Below are positions 1 to 7,254 of a stretch of DNA of 64,000 nucleotides, piece by piece (position 1 is the first letter of the stretch; every line of letters begins with the position of its first letter). Source of the DNA: a virus. The stretch spans positions 1 through 64,000 of IMG/VR virus record IMGVR_UViG_3300024326_000001. One strand, written 5' to 3'. Below the pieces are notes generated by a model that had not been told where the DNA came from, did not search any database, and saw only the letters and a program-made list of their open reading frames with translations. Both the position numbers and the translations under genes were made by a program.

Positions 1-490
1 CTATATCCAACTAGAACCTCTACACCCAAGACTAATAGGTATAACATACAAACTAGCCAATAACCTATATCTAATAGGACTCAATCCCCTATATAGCCAT
101 CTAACTCTACAAAGAACTCTATTCCACGAACTAGTCCATGTTAAACAACTAGATAGGCATCACTTGCATGGTAGTCTATGGATGGGTCTTCCACAGGATT
201 GGAGCCTTCCCTGGTCCTCCAGGCCATGGGAGCAACAAGCAGAAAGGGAAACCGACCTCCTCTATAAACCATAGAATAAGCCAACACTAGCCTCTACAGG
301 CCCGCGGGGGTAGAGGAATATATAGAGCCTTTCTTGCATGTGTGGTTGTCTAAGGACCAAAATCAAACATCGGTATCTCAACAGACACCCGAGGCAAGAC
401 ACTCTACCCCCTCCGAGAGGTAAGCATCCACTCCTACCTCTCTCCAGGACCAATATAGGGCCCAGGGTGCTCCGGAGAGCAAATTTTAGG
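1..490. other. gene-free, helix-rich segment (candidate structured RNA, left end cut)
   Basis: No convincing reading frame on either strand. The composition differs from the neighbouring AT-rich genes, with many CTAG, CCAGG and CCTGG words. Several perfect helices can be drawn: 210-214 with 219-223; 260-266 with 321-327 enclosing 291-297 with 310-316; 415-421 with 436-442; and 468-472 with 477-481, which has a CGGA tetraloop. The nested pair at 260-327 is the strongest sign that the product is RNA. The transcribed strand is unknown. The segment lies just downstream of the leftward RadA-like gene and continues beyond the left edge. It could instead be a DNA structure such as an origin or packaging element. 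Confidence 0.45.
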
Positions 491-491
491 A

Positions 492-1568
492 TTATACCTC
501 TAGAGCGCTAGTTTCGTCTATTTCGTCTGAGGCGTCTGTTTCGGCTCCTAGGCCAAATAGAGCATCAAATGCATCTGCTTCTCCATCTAGTGCTTTTCTC
601 TCTTCCTGGACGATTTGATCATTAAATAGGTCTCGGGCGTATCTGGCCTCGTCGAAAGAGACTCCACCTTCTAGGTCAAAATACAGTTTTTTACCTACTT
701 GGCCTACTCGGTTCTTTGAGAACTCCATATACCTTCTACCAGAGTTTTCTTGGCCATCCCAGTCTAAGTGCATCATCGAAGTGGTCATGTGTTTTAGTTT
801 ATTTGATCCAACGAACTGGCCACCTTTTGATAATTGCAAGATAGTAACGAAAGTAGTGTATTTTTTGGGTTTATTCTTGCCTTTGTTGTGGGCGATCATC
901 AGGTCAAGGAACCATTTTTCTGTTTTACCTCGGGTTAGACCACAAGCTTCTTTTACAGAGTCATTTACTTCGGTGTATGAATCGGTAAGTACTAGGTCCC
1001 ATCCCTGGTTAAGTACGGATTCGATAACTGTCTTTGGACATGAGTCGGTATAGTCTGCAAGGAAGAGAATTGGTAATTGACCCCAGTTAGGGAATCTTTG
1101 TAGGTATCTGGCCATGTCGATTTGAGACATTTCAGCCGAGATGAATAGGACTGATTTACCAGCTTCATGCAAGTTGCTTAAGAGGTCTAACAGGACAGTA
1201 GTCTTACCAATACCTGGGGCTCCTGCTGCCATGATATTAGAACCTGGCATAAAACCACCATCTTGACTTACAAATTTGTCAAATGAGGTTCCAGTAGCCA
1301 TTGGCTTGAACAGGTCTTGGTTAATGTTGAGGTCGTCCAACTTAGACAACTTAATATTCATCTTACTAGGGCTCACCGTTTGCTTGTAGTGGCCTTGGTA
1401 GTCTTTACTAGATGACCAACGCGTATCTGTAATTGTTACTATACGTCCTGAATGTTTGGCCAACCAGGAGTGCTTTGGATGATCAGTTCCCACCGTAAGT
1501 GTTTCTTTTGAATTGATGTTTGCAAGTTTGTAATCTTTGCCGGATTTTTTAAAGGTGTACTTTTGCAT
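492..1568 (-). CDS. RadA/DnaB-like RecA-family ATPase
   Basis: Predicted 358-residue P-loop ATPase of the RecA superfamily, closest in pattern to RadA/Sms and the DnaB C-terminal domain, which drive branch migration or unwinding in DNA recombination and replication. Walker A GAPGIGKT is at 116-123, an S-A-E-M motif follows the next strand (144-147), a Walker B-like DLVLTDS is at 191-197, and KNRVG at 285-289 resembles the RadA-specific KNRFG motif. The N-terminal zinc finger of bacterial RadA and the C-terminal Lon-like domain are both missing; about 95 unassigned residues precede the ATPase core and the tail is acidic. It is the last gene of the leftward block and has its own conserved promoter module. 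A non-RadA phage recombination helicase is the main alternative. Confidence 0.75.
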   Translation of the reverse strand: MQKYTFKKSGKDYKLANINSKETLTVGTDHPKHSWLAKHSGRIVTITDTRWSSSKDYQGHYKQTVSPSKMNIKLSKLDDLNINQDLFKPMATGTSFDKFVSQDGGFMPGSNIMAAGAPGIGKTTVLLDLLSNLHEAGKSVLFISAEMSQIDMARYLQRFPNWGQLPILFLADYTDSCPKTVIESVLNQGWDLVLTDSYTEVNDSVKEACGLTRGKTEKWFLDLMIAHNKGKNKPKKYTTFVTILQLSKGGQFVGSNKLKHMTTSMMHLDWDGQENSGRRYMEFSKNRVGQVGKKLYFDLEGGVSFDEARYARDLFNDQIVQEERKALDGEADAFDALFGLGAETDASDEIDETSALEV

Positions 1569-1576
1569 AATTGTGG

Positions 1577-1646
1577 ATGTTTAATTAATTACTATACTAA
1601 TATAAGCAAAATATCTGAGATAAAAAAATATTTAGCTGTTTATTTT
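1577..1646 (-). promoter_or_regulatory. conserved promoter module, spacer type A
   Basis: Read on the minus strand, this contains GCTTATATTAGTATAGTAA preceded by TTTTTTTATCTCAG and AAAATAAACAG. The same ~65-bp arrangement recurs upstream of eight other genes in the window, always pointing at a start codon 15-40 bp away. It lies directly upstream of the RadA-like gene. The T-rich and TATATTAG/TAGTATAG elements loosely resemble Bacteroidota sigma-70-type promoters. Confidence 0.7.
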
Positions 1647-1656
1647 CGATTTATTT

Positions 1657-2115
1657 TTAGAACCAGTTGTGGACATCAAGACTATAGGCGTTATCGGCCC
1701 AAGTCTTAGATCCAATTGCTTTCCAGTGACCATGATCGGCCATCTTAGGGAATGAACTGTGAATGGTTCCAATCTCAATATTCTCGATAATACAATTAGC
1801 TACCGTTACGAATTTACCAGCTTTAAGAGCCAGGGCAGTAAGATAAGTATCAGACCCAGGGTGGGTAGACTTAAGTTCAATTGTATGAAGAGCATTCTTC
1901 TGGTATCTGTTAACCAGGTTTTTAAGACTAGATTTACCATCAGAGATAGTAAAGAAACCGGCTCTACACTTAGTAACGACTCTATAGTCATATTCTACAT
2001 CCCACTCAAAGCCATAATCGCTAGTGTGGAATTTGTGCATTTTACCGCCAATGTTTTGTTCGATTGTGAAGGTTGGACCGTTAGTGAGGGCGTGGTTGTT
2101 TTCTTTGATGTACAT
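1657..2115 (-). CDS. hypothetical protein (152 aa)
   Basis: Not recognised. A soluble 152-residue protein without signal peptide or membrane segment, rich in aromatic residues and histidine. Its own promoter module lies upstream, so it is probably expressed independently of its neighbours. The real frame was chosen over two overlapping frames because it starts next to the promoter and has the codon pattern of the block. No catalytic motif is visible. Confidence 0.7.
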   Translation of the reverse strand: MYIKENNHALTNGPTFTIEQNIGGKMHKFHTSDYGFEWDVEYDYRVVTKCRAGFFTISDGKSSLKNLVNRYQKNALHTIELKSTHPGSDTYLTALALKAGKFVTVANCIIENIEIGTIHSSFPKMADHGHWKAIGSKTWADNAYSLDVHNWF

Positions 2116-2129
2116 AATGTGGATGTTTT

Positions 2130-2200
2130 AATTAACTTGATTAGTATACTACTAATATAAGCATTTCCGGCGACAAATAAAAATTCTAGGCTGCCTATTT
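2130..2200 (-). promoter_or_regulatory. conserved promoter module, spacer type B
   Basis: Minus-strand copy of the recurring module, with TTTTTATTTGTCGCCGGAAA in place of the ATCTCAG spacer, followed by TGCTTATATTAGTA. This copy carries a small insertion (TAGTAGTATACTAAT instead of TAGTATAGTAAT). It drives the 152-residue gene at 1657-2115. Confidence 0.65.
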
Positions 2201-2228
2201 TTCAAAAGTTATTAACAATCCCCCCCCC

Positions 2229-2699
2229 TTATTTAAAAACGAGGTTATAGCTACCATAGAAGCCTATAGATCTAGCTGTAAACATTATTGCGGTATCTGC
2301 TAGGTACCAATACCATTTCTTAGTCTTGGCACCATGACCAACAGCGTATACTAACATGGTTGCTTCATTGGCCCGGTGTTTAATGAATCGGGATGCATGG
2401 TTGAAATCGGTAAGGAATACTAGAGATCTACTCGAAAGCCAAAACCGCTCCTCACCGACCCTTACATGACCATCTGAGTCTACTACCCACTTGTTCTTCC
2501 AAGCCTCGGTATTGGGCCTGATCCCCCATTTCTCGAATTTGCCACTATTATAGTAGTGATATAAGTATGCTTGGTTGGCACCGTCCGAGAAGCCGGCAAT
2601 TCCCTGTATGGCAGAAGCCTTCCAGATATTATTATTTAATTGAGCTGTGCATAGTAAAGGGAGAATGGTTAGTGATAAGATTGTTAAGAGTTGTTTCAT
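2229..2699 (-). CDS. putative secreted protein (156 aa)
   Basis: Begins with a clear signal peptide: Lys at position 3, a hydrophobic core, then a likely signal peptidase I site at about residues 18-20 (C-T-A-Q). The remaining ~137 residues are rich in Trp, Tyr, His and Lys, with no recognised domain. Export to the host periplasm or outer surface is likely, so a role in envelope alteration or superinfection exclusion is possible but unsupported. The gene ends just after a run of C residues (2221-2227 on the plus strand). No conserved promoter module is in front of it; 2700-2831 holds no gene. Confidence 0.65.
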   Translation of the reverse strand: MKQLLTILSLTILPLLCTAQLNNNIWKASAIQGIAGFSDGANQAYLYHYYNSGKFEKWGIRPNTEAWKNKWVVDSDGHVRVGEERFWLSSRSLVFLTDFNHASRFIKHRANEATMLVYAVGHGAKTKKWYWYLADTAIMFTARSIGFYGSYNLVFK

Positions 2700-2831
2700 A
2701 AGTAATTATATTTAAAATATTAGAAAAGTTACTATCCCCTAAAAAATAAGAAAGGACCTCATCGATTGCGCAAGCGAACACTTGTCATCTCAGAAGCCCA
2801 ATCTTGGGGGTTAGGGAGTAAGTTAAGTCAA

Positions 2832-3971
2832 TTAGTTTAGCAAAGCTCCACGTTGATTATCTTGATTAAGATTACCAAATGGGTTTGGCATGTGGTTTTC
2901 ATGGTCAAATGATTTCTTACCGAAGAAGTTACCAGCCTGAACCATCAACTGTGTTGAGTCAGAGTCTTGCATATTTGATTCGATGAGGTCTTTACCATGA
3001 GTAGCAAAGTGCGTTAGGCCATTCATAACAGACCAAACAGATTGATTAGTCTTGGCACCTTTCATTTGATTTGAATCCATAGAGCCAAGATCAATCTTAT
3101 TGTACGCATTCATATTCTCTTGTAGAGGGATCCAGTTCTCAGCTCTTTCTCCAGCATGTTTCGAGATTTGGTTATGAGCCCAAGTCATCTCAGCTACAGA
3201 AGCATGAGTGTTATTAGCGGCTCTAACTCGATCACCGAAAGATTCAGGAGCAAAGTTGTTAGACCTCAACGCTTGCAAGTTCTCTTGGAACTTCTCCATA
3301 CTTACATTATCTAGAGAGTTTAGAGTATATGTTTCCTGTGCAAGTGAGGTAGTTAGACCATTAGCACACCACATACGGTTTACATAAGGCATAACTTGGA
3401 AACCTTTCAAGGGTGAATTAGAGAAGGAAACACCTCCAGTAAAGACCTCATCGGAGAGACCTTTAACCGCAAATTCAGCTTTTGGGTTAAATGCGTTAAT
3501 TCGAACAATTCCAGTAGTAGGGTCAGTAGACCAATTGGTTACGTCGAAACCATGCTTATCGATGAGGTTCTCTGTAATTCCAAGGAATTGCGAATTAGAT
3601 ATTGTTTGCTCGTTACCTTTAGTAATACCAATGATATTCTTGTTCACTGGGTTAAGGATCAGAGTTACTTCGTTTAATTTACCATAATTAGATGCCATTG
3701 CATTTTTCATGGTATTGATAAATTGACTCTTAGCTTCAGGGCTAAATAGATTATCGAATTTCTTAGCGAATGCTTGGCTCATTCCGATCAAACTCAACAA
3801 GCCTTTAAAAGCTTGGCTCGTAATGCCGATTCTTTGGCCTTTATACTCGATAGTCTTGGTATCAATTAATTGAACGTCACGGAAGGGAACTACTTTTCGT
3901 AGTTGTTGTGCGTTGATGGTTTCGATTTTGCGTTGATCGAGAACGTTTGAACTTAGTGTTGTAATTGCCAT
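2832..3971 (-). CDS. DUF932-like phage/plasmid protein
   Basis: A 379-residue soluble protein that resembles the DUF932 family found on phages and plasmids, function unknown. The best clue is the central stretch where an R-M-W-C-A-N-G-L motif follows a segment describing a strand-rich core, like the 'R-x-V-C-x-N-G' signature of that family, followed by a helical C-terminal half. The length fits the family. It is the largest gene of the leftward block apart from the RadA-like gene. The upstream region 3972-4030 lacks the full conserved promoter module but contains an AAGTATAATATATAA-like box on the minus strand. Confidence 0.6.
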   Translation of the reverse strand: MAITTLSSNVLDQRKIETINAQQLRKVVPFRDVQLIDTKTIEYKGQRIGITSQAFKGLLSLIGMSQAFAKKFDNLFSPEAKSQFINTMKNAMASNYGKLNEVTLILNPVNKNIIGITKGNEQTISNSQFLGITENLIDKHGFDVTNWSTDPTTGIVRINAFNPKAEFAVKGLSDEVFTGGVSFSNSPLKGFQVMPYVNRMWCANGLTTSLAQETYTLNSLDNVSMEKFQENLQALRSNNFAPESFGDRVRAANNTHASVAEMTWAHNQISKHAGERAENWIPLQENMNAYNKIDLGSMDSNQMKGAKTNQSVWSVMNGLTHFATHGKDLIESNMQDSDSTQLMVQAGNFFGKKSFDHENHMPNPFGNLNQDNQRGALLN

Positions 3972-4035
3972 TATAGTCTGGTTTTTTTATTACTTGATTT
4001 ATATATTATACTTAAATTATTAAAAAGGTTTCAGG

Positions 4036-4422
4036 TTAAAGACCAACTTTAACCATTGAAACCGGAACTCGGTATGTTTCACCGTTAGCGGATGATTTCG
4101 CTAAGACAGGACTCTTACGAGCTCTAGATTTCCAGCCAGTAATAGTATATACCGTACCAGCATTCATAAAGGTATCTCCAAGCTTTACACCAGGCAATTC
4201 ATATTTAGCATAGCGAGCGAAGTCAGTAGCTTCTTTAGTCATTACCATACCACCATCACCGATGACAGATGCTTTAACTTTAATTGAACAATTATCTCCA
4301 GAGAAAGAGATATTACCAGTAGAGATTTCAATACCATACTCCTTAGCAACTTTAGCTAGGGCGCTATCAAGGTCTACACGAAGGGCTTTAACGGTTGGGC
4401 GGTCAAAAGATGTTACTTTCAT
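4036..4422 (-). CDS. hypothetical protein (128 aa)
   Basis: Not recognised. A small soluble protein in which the N-terminal ~70 residues alternate helix and strand, and the C-terminal half contains a basic K-S-R-A-R-K patch followed by a short strand-rich end that could be an SH3-like fold. A complete promoter module sits directly upstream (4441-4508). Confidence 0.7.
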   Translation of the reverse strand: MKVTSFDRPTVKALRVDLDSALAKVAKEYGIEISTGNISFSGDNCSIKVKASVIGDGGMVMTKEATDFARYAKYELPGVKLGDTFMNAGTVYTITGWKSRARKSPVLAKSSANGETYRVPVSMVKVGL

Positions 4423-4440
4423 AATTTTTGTTTATTTTGA

Positions 4441-4508
4441 TTGATTAATTATTACTATACTAATATAAGCATTTCCGGCGACAAATAAAAATATTTAGCT
4501 GTTTATTT
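4441..4508 (-). promoter_or_regulatory. conserved promoter module, spacer type B
   Basis: Minus-strand copy with AAAATAAACAGCTAAA, then the type B spacer TTTGTCGCCGGAAA, then GCTTATATTAGTATAGTAA. Points at the 128-residue gene starting at 4422. Confidence 0.7.
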
Positions 4509-4527
4509 TCATAAAGTTATTAACAAT

Positions 4528-4956
4528 TTACAGGGAGCTAGTCATGTTAGTGAAAAACTCTACCGCCAGTCGGTGTTCTAGTTTATAGGCTTCTTTTTCC
4601 CATGGTTGGTCATCATAGGCAGTATTAGTATGGACAGACTTCTTCCACATGACATTATAGTGGGTATTGCACCACCTCAACTCCTTACGAGCGTACTGCT
4701 TCACATGGACCATTTCATGACAGATGGTACTTATAAGCTCATAGACACTAAGGCCTTTTTTAAGAGTCAGTTTAAAGTCCCTGCTGAGGTCGTTTAGATT
4801 ATAGCAACAGCCATGATCTTCCATAGGCTTAATAATAGCCTTTATATTTAGGGTTCTATATCGGGGCAATAGTTTCTTAATACACCATTTAATACATTCA
4901 TCAGCGATTGCCTGTTCAGAAGCTTTACCACCAGAGATTGTTACTATATTAGACAT
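4528..4956 (-). CDS. putative zinc metallopeptidase (HExxH)
   Basis: 142 residues with a zincin active site: H-E-M-V-H (zinc ligands plus catalytic Glu) followed by V-K-Q-Y-A, and a downstream W-E-K-E-A-Y segment whose Glu would be the third ligand, as in small SprT- or M48-like peptidases. There is no signal peptide or transmembrane helix, so it acts in the cytoplasm or in the virion. It lies next to the tRNA gene and has no promoter module of its own. Substrate unknown. The catalytic assignment is well supported, the subfamily is not. Confidence 0.7.
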   Translation of the reverse strand: MSNIVTISGGKASEQAIADECIKWCIKKLLPRYRTLNIKAIIKPMEDHGCCYNLNDLSRDFKLTLKKGLSVYELISTICHEMVHVKQYARKELRWCNTHYNVMWKKSVHTNTAYDDQPWEKEAYKLEHRLAVEFFTNMTSSL

Positions 4957-4984
4957 ATTTAAATTTAAAGTGAGGAAATAGAAT

Positions 4985-5061
4985 TGGTGAACCAGACAGG
5001 ATTCGAACCTGTGACCGTCTGCTTAGAAGGCAGATGCTCTATCCAGCTGAGCTACTGGTCC
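4985..5061 (-). tRNA. tRNA-Arg(UCU), CCA encoded
   Basis: On the minus strand a full cloverleaf of 77 nt can be folded: acceptor stem GGACCAG with CTGGTTC, D-arm around AGCTCAGCTGGATAGAGC, anticodon stem TCTGC/GCAGA with loop CTTCTAA, T-arm CAGGTTCGAATCCTG, discriminator A and an encoded CCA. The anticodon UCU reads AGA and AGG, the dominant Arg codons in this phage. It sits between the peptidase gene and a small membrane-protein gene. Confidence 0.96.
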
Positions 5062-5067
5062 AGATGA

Positions 5068-5265
5068 TTATTTATTAGGTAGCTTTTCAAAACTAGCTGC
5101 CAGGCCTAGTAGACCAAGCATCATAGCAGCTACAAAGAAGCCCATGGCGTTAAGTTCACCAGCAAAGCTAATATACTTATCAATGGTTGAGGTAATAGTC
5201 ATACCGGCAACGAGAAAGGCTGCAATAGACAATAGGAAGGGTAAAACGTTTAATTTAACTGACAT
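5068..5265 (-). CDS. small membrane protein (65 aa)
   Basis: Two hydrophobic segments (about residues 7-25 and 38-58) separated by a short polar loop give a two-helix membrane protein ending in a basic tail. Function unknown; small membrane proteins of this kind in phage accessory regions often act on the host envelope or block other phages. It has its own promoter module and lies immediately upstream of the tRNA, so the tRNA could be co-transcribed with it. Confidence 0.7.
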   Translation of the reverse strand: MSVKLNVLPFLLSIAAFLVAGMTITSTIDKYISFAGELNAMGFFVAAMMLGLLGLAASFEKLPNK

Positions 5266-5280
5266 ATCTTGTTTGTTTAA

Positions 5281-5335
5281 TGATTACTATACTAATATAA
5301 GCAATTCCGGCGACAATAAAAAATCCAGGGCAGAC
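5281..5335 (-). promoter_or_regulatory. conserved promoter module, spacer type B
   Basis: Minus-strand copy: type B spacer GTCGCCGGAATT followed by GCTTATATTAGTATAGTAA, ending 16 bp before the start codon of the two-helix membrane protein. The upstream AAATAAACAG part is degenerate here. Confidence 0.65.
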
Positions 5336-5340
5336 TTTTT

Positions 5341-5532
5341 TTAATAAAGTTTCTCTAGGCGAGCATCTACCTCAGCCTGTTTATTAAGGAAGTATTTAAG
5401 CTTCCCGGCGAAGAAGATAATATTGTCTACCTCGAGGCGATCGGTAGCATTCGCGATTTTAGCCTGATAATAGTCAATTTTAGGCTGGTAGCCATTAGGA
5501 TAACGGTTGGCACGTGAAGTGTAATTTTTCAT
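5341..5532 (-). CDS. hypothetical protein (63 aa)
   Basis: Short, charged, mostly helical protein without recognised motif. Kept as real because it begins 20-30 bp downstream of a complete promoter module and fills the space between two such modules. Confidence 0.65.
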   Translation of the reverse strand: MKNYTSRANRYPNGYQPKIDYYQAKIANATDRLEVDNIIFFAGKLKYFLNKQAEVDARLEKLY

Positions 5533-5550
5533 AAATGTGTTTTTTAAAGG

Positions 5551-5622
5551 TTGATTAACTAATTACTATACTAATATAAGCAATTCCGGCGACAAATAAA
5601 AATTCTAGGCTGCTTATTTTCA
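5551..5622 (-). promoter_or_regulatory. conserved promoter module, spacer type B
   Basis: Minus-strand copy: AAAATAAGCAGCCTAGAA, TTTTTATTTGTCGCCGGAA, then GCTTATATTAGTATAGTAA. Points at the 63-residue gene starting at 5532. Confidence 0.68.
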
Positions 5623-5630
5623 ATTTATTT

Positions 5631-5786
5631 TCAAATTATATGCTTTTTAATGAATTTACGGTATTTAGGGCTTGTCATGAGCATCGTCAGCACAAAATTA
5701 CTAGTTTGGACGAAAATAAAGCTTACCATCTCATAGATAAAGATCAACGTGATGATATCGTTAATATTAAGGCAGTTAAAATCCAT
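5631..5786 (-). CDS. small membrane protein (51 aa)
   Basis: A short frame: start codon at 5784-5786 and TGA at 5631-5633. The product is 51 residues with a long hydrophobic middle (about residues 8-36) and a basic tail (K-Y-R-K-F-I-K-K-H), which looks like a single-pass or hairpin membrane protein with a positively charged end. A weaker relative of the promoter module lies upstream. It is the first gene of the leftward block. Confidence 0.5.
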   Translation of the reverse strand: MDFNCLNINDIITLIFIYEMVSFIFVQTSNFVLTMLMTSPKYRKFIKKHII

Positions 5787-5806
5787 TTTTAATAGGGGGT
5801 GTTTTT

Positions 5807-5862
5807 AATTAAATAACTTATATAGCTAATATAATCATAAAAACTGACAAATAAAAATTTAA
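5807..5862 (-). promoter_or_regulatory. degenerate copy of the promoter module
   Basis: Minus-strand TTTTTATTTGTCAGTTTTTA followed by GATTATATTAGCTATATAAG. The layout matches the type B module, but GTCGCCGG is reduced to GTCAG and the core differs at several bases. It would serve the 51-residue membrane protein. Confidence 0.45.
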
Positions 5863-5879
5863 AGTGTTAAAAAGGTAAA

Positions 5880-6310
5880 AAAAGTGAAAAAAGGCCCCTG
5901 GGCACTGAAACAAAGCTTTAAATATGCGTATAATATAAACCAGAATAGGTCATATATGCAACTTCCCCAGACAACCATCCAGAATAGCTCCCAGGGCAGC
6001 TCTCCAGGGCTTCCCAGGGGCCTTTTTGCTCCAGGGGCTGTCCGGGGAGCCCTGGGAGCTCTCCAGGGCTGTTCCTGGACAGTTGCCTATAGAAGCACTA
6101 TAGAGCTAGCTCTCCAGAGCAACCCTGACAAGCCGGATCACCGACATGTCCAGAGTCACCTGGAGCGTGGACAGTCCCCAGATGGCCAACAGTACCCTAG
6201 AATACAGAGGAGCCTAGAGAGACAGAGAGCCCTAGACAGCACCGGCAGTCACCGGCAAGCCCTGGTAAATAATTGCCCAAATATTATACCGGGTCATAGA
6301 AATTTAGTAT
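5880..6310. other. GC-rich, highly self-complementary intergenic segment (candidate structured RNA)
   Basis: Much richer in G+C than the rest of the window and packed with CCAGGG and CCCTGG words. Strong helices: 6048-6055 with 6063-6070 (8 bp, 7-nt loop), enclosed by 6038-6043 with 6077-6082; 5958-5963 with 6081-6086 would close the same domain, sharing two bases; a second domain has 6147-6152 with 6168-6173. It lies in the divergent region between the leftward block and the rightward genes. A GTG-started frame (5884-6315) runs through it, but the encoded protein is repetitive and unlike any family. A replication origin or packaging structure is an alternative. Confidence 0.45.
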
Positions 6311-6325
6311 ATTAGCTATATAAAC
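6305..6325 (+). promoter_or_regulatory. promoter-like box
   Basis: TAGTATATTAGCTATATAA matches the degenerate core seen at 5807-5862 on the other strand (TATATTAGCTATATAAG) and lies about 15 bp before the 44-residue frame at 6339. It is probably the first rightward promoter of the divergent region. Confidence 0.4.
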
Positions 6326-6338
6326 AAATAGATACCTT

Positions 6339-6473
6339 ATGGAACAGAGTAAACAACAACGAGTAGAGGCTATTAGAGCCGAGATCATCAAATTGAAGCT
6401 AGAAACACCTTATAGCCCAAAAATACCCAAATTACAACAGGAGCTAGATAGGCTTTTACAGGCCTCCGAGTAG
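6339..6473 (+). CDS. small helical protein (44 aa)
   Basis: Short frame from ATG at 6339 to TAG at 6471-6473. The product is hydrophilic and predicted to be all-helical, with heptad-like Leu/Ile spacing in R-A-E-I-I-K-L-K-L-E and Q-E-L-D-R-L-L-Q, interrupted by P-Y-S-P. A promoter-like box lies just upstream. No family recognised. The following 256 bases (6474-6729) hold no frame; 6478-6505 can form a CACAC/GTGTG hairpin. Confidence 0.4.
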   Translation: MEQSKQQRVEAIRAEIIKLKLETPYSPKIPKLQQELDRLLQASE

Positions 6474-6729
6474 TCACACTAAAACGCGAATTAACGTGTG
6501 GTGGGAGGGGGACCTTCCTTGGGGCATGCTCTAACATTAATTGTATAATTAGCAATAGTCAAAAAGCACTTAGCTAAATGTCAACCACTTGTCTCGTGTG
6601 TGATTTAAGCAGTATATACCTATGAGTGCTCCTAGATAGAAATAATATAGAAAAGCAATGTTACCCAAGCTCAAATATTCTCGAGCGTGTAAAAACCAAT
6701 AAAAATACCCTATGCGTGATATATAGAAT

Positions 6730-7248
6730 ATGAACCAACTAAATTCTCCATTTAATAAAGCGCATGCATTTGTAAATACTCCACAAGTACATACTTCAGA
6801 TAATAGCCAGATGTCAAATAGTAATAATAAGTCGCTATCATCAAACGATTCACAAAACTCTAAGCAAAATTCACAAATGAGTGACCAGCAATCCAAGAAC
6901 AAAGCGCAAGATACACATGTAGATAGTAAGCAAGCAAATTTAAATGATAAGCAAGCTCAAAATCAAGCTGCACCACCAGAAGATACGTCAAGTTTCAGCC
7001 TTACAGACTATTTCAAACAGAAAGCACGAGATAGAATGATGAATCAAGTTTCGAGTAGTGCACAAGACACTCCTAACACAGCCGAACAACCTGCAGATAA
7101 TTCACCTAGTCCTAGTAAACCAAAGAAGAGTCCTAAAGATCCAATGAAGCCGACGAGCTTAATGCCGCCTCCAGTAAAGATGAAACCACCCAATACATCG
7201 TTTACATCTTTTAAAACTCCTAAACTAAATATACCTAAATTTAGATAA
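6730..7248 (+). CDS. low-complexity Q/N/S/K-rich protein (172 aa)
   Basis: Not recognised. Residues 1-75 are dominated by Gln, Asn, Ser, Asp and Lys, a short hydrophobic segment with S-L-T-D-Y-F-K-Q-K follows at about 95-103, and the last 60 residues are Pro/Lys-rich (P-K-K-S-P-K-D-P-M-K-P). The protein is predicted to be disordered, with several short linear-motif-like stretches. A GATATATAG box ends 3 bp before the ATG. The opposite-strand frame here is a hydrophobic mirror of this composition and is not believed. Confidence 0.6.
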   Translation: MNQLNSPFNKAHAFVNTPQVHTSDNSQMSNSNNKSLSSNDSQNSKQNSQMSDQQSKNKAQDTHVDSKQANLNDKQAQNQAAPPEDTSSFSLTDYFKQKARDRMMNQVSSSAQDTPNTAEQPADNSPSPSKPKKSPKDPMKPTSLMPPPVKMKPPNTSFTSFKTPKLNIPKFR

Positions 7249-7254
7249 GAAGCG

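Noticed and set aside
1577-5862. The repeated ~65-bp modules as transposon ends, attachment sites or iterons
   Set aside because: Each copy points at a start codon at constant distance and the copies do not bracket a recombinase gene; promoter use fits better.
5884-6315. 143-codon GTG-started frame through the GC-rich island
   Set aside because: Its protein is low-complexity Gly/Ala/Ser/Gln/Arg text made by CCAGGG-type words, codon use is unlike the neighbours, no motif is seen, and the DNA folds into strong helices.
6570-6902. Hydrophobic minus-strand frame of 110 codons
   Set aside because: It mirrors the Q/N/S-rich coding strand of the gene at 6730 and has no start signal of its own.
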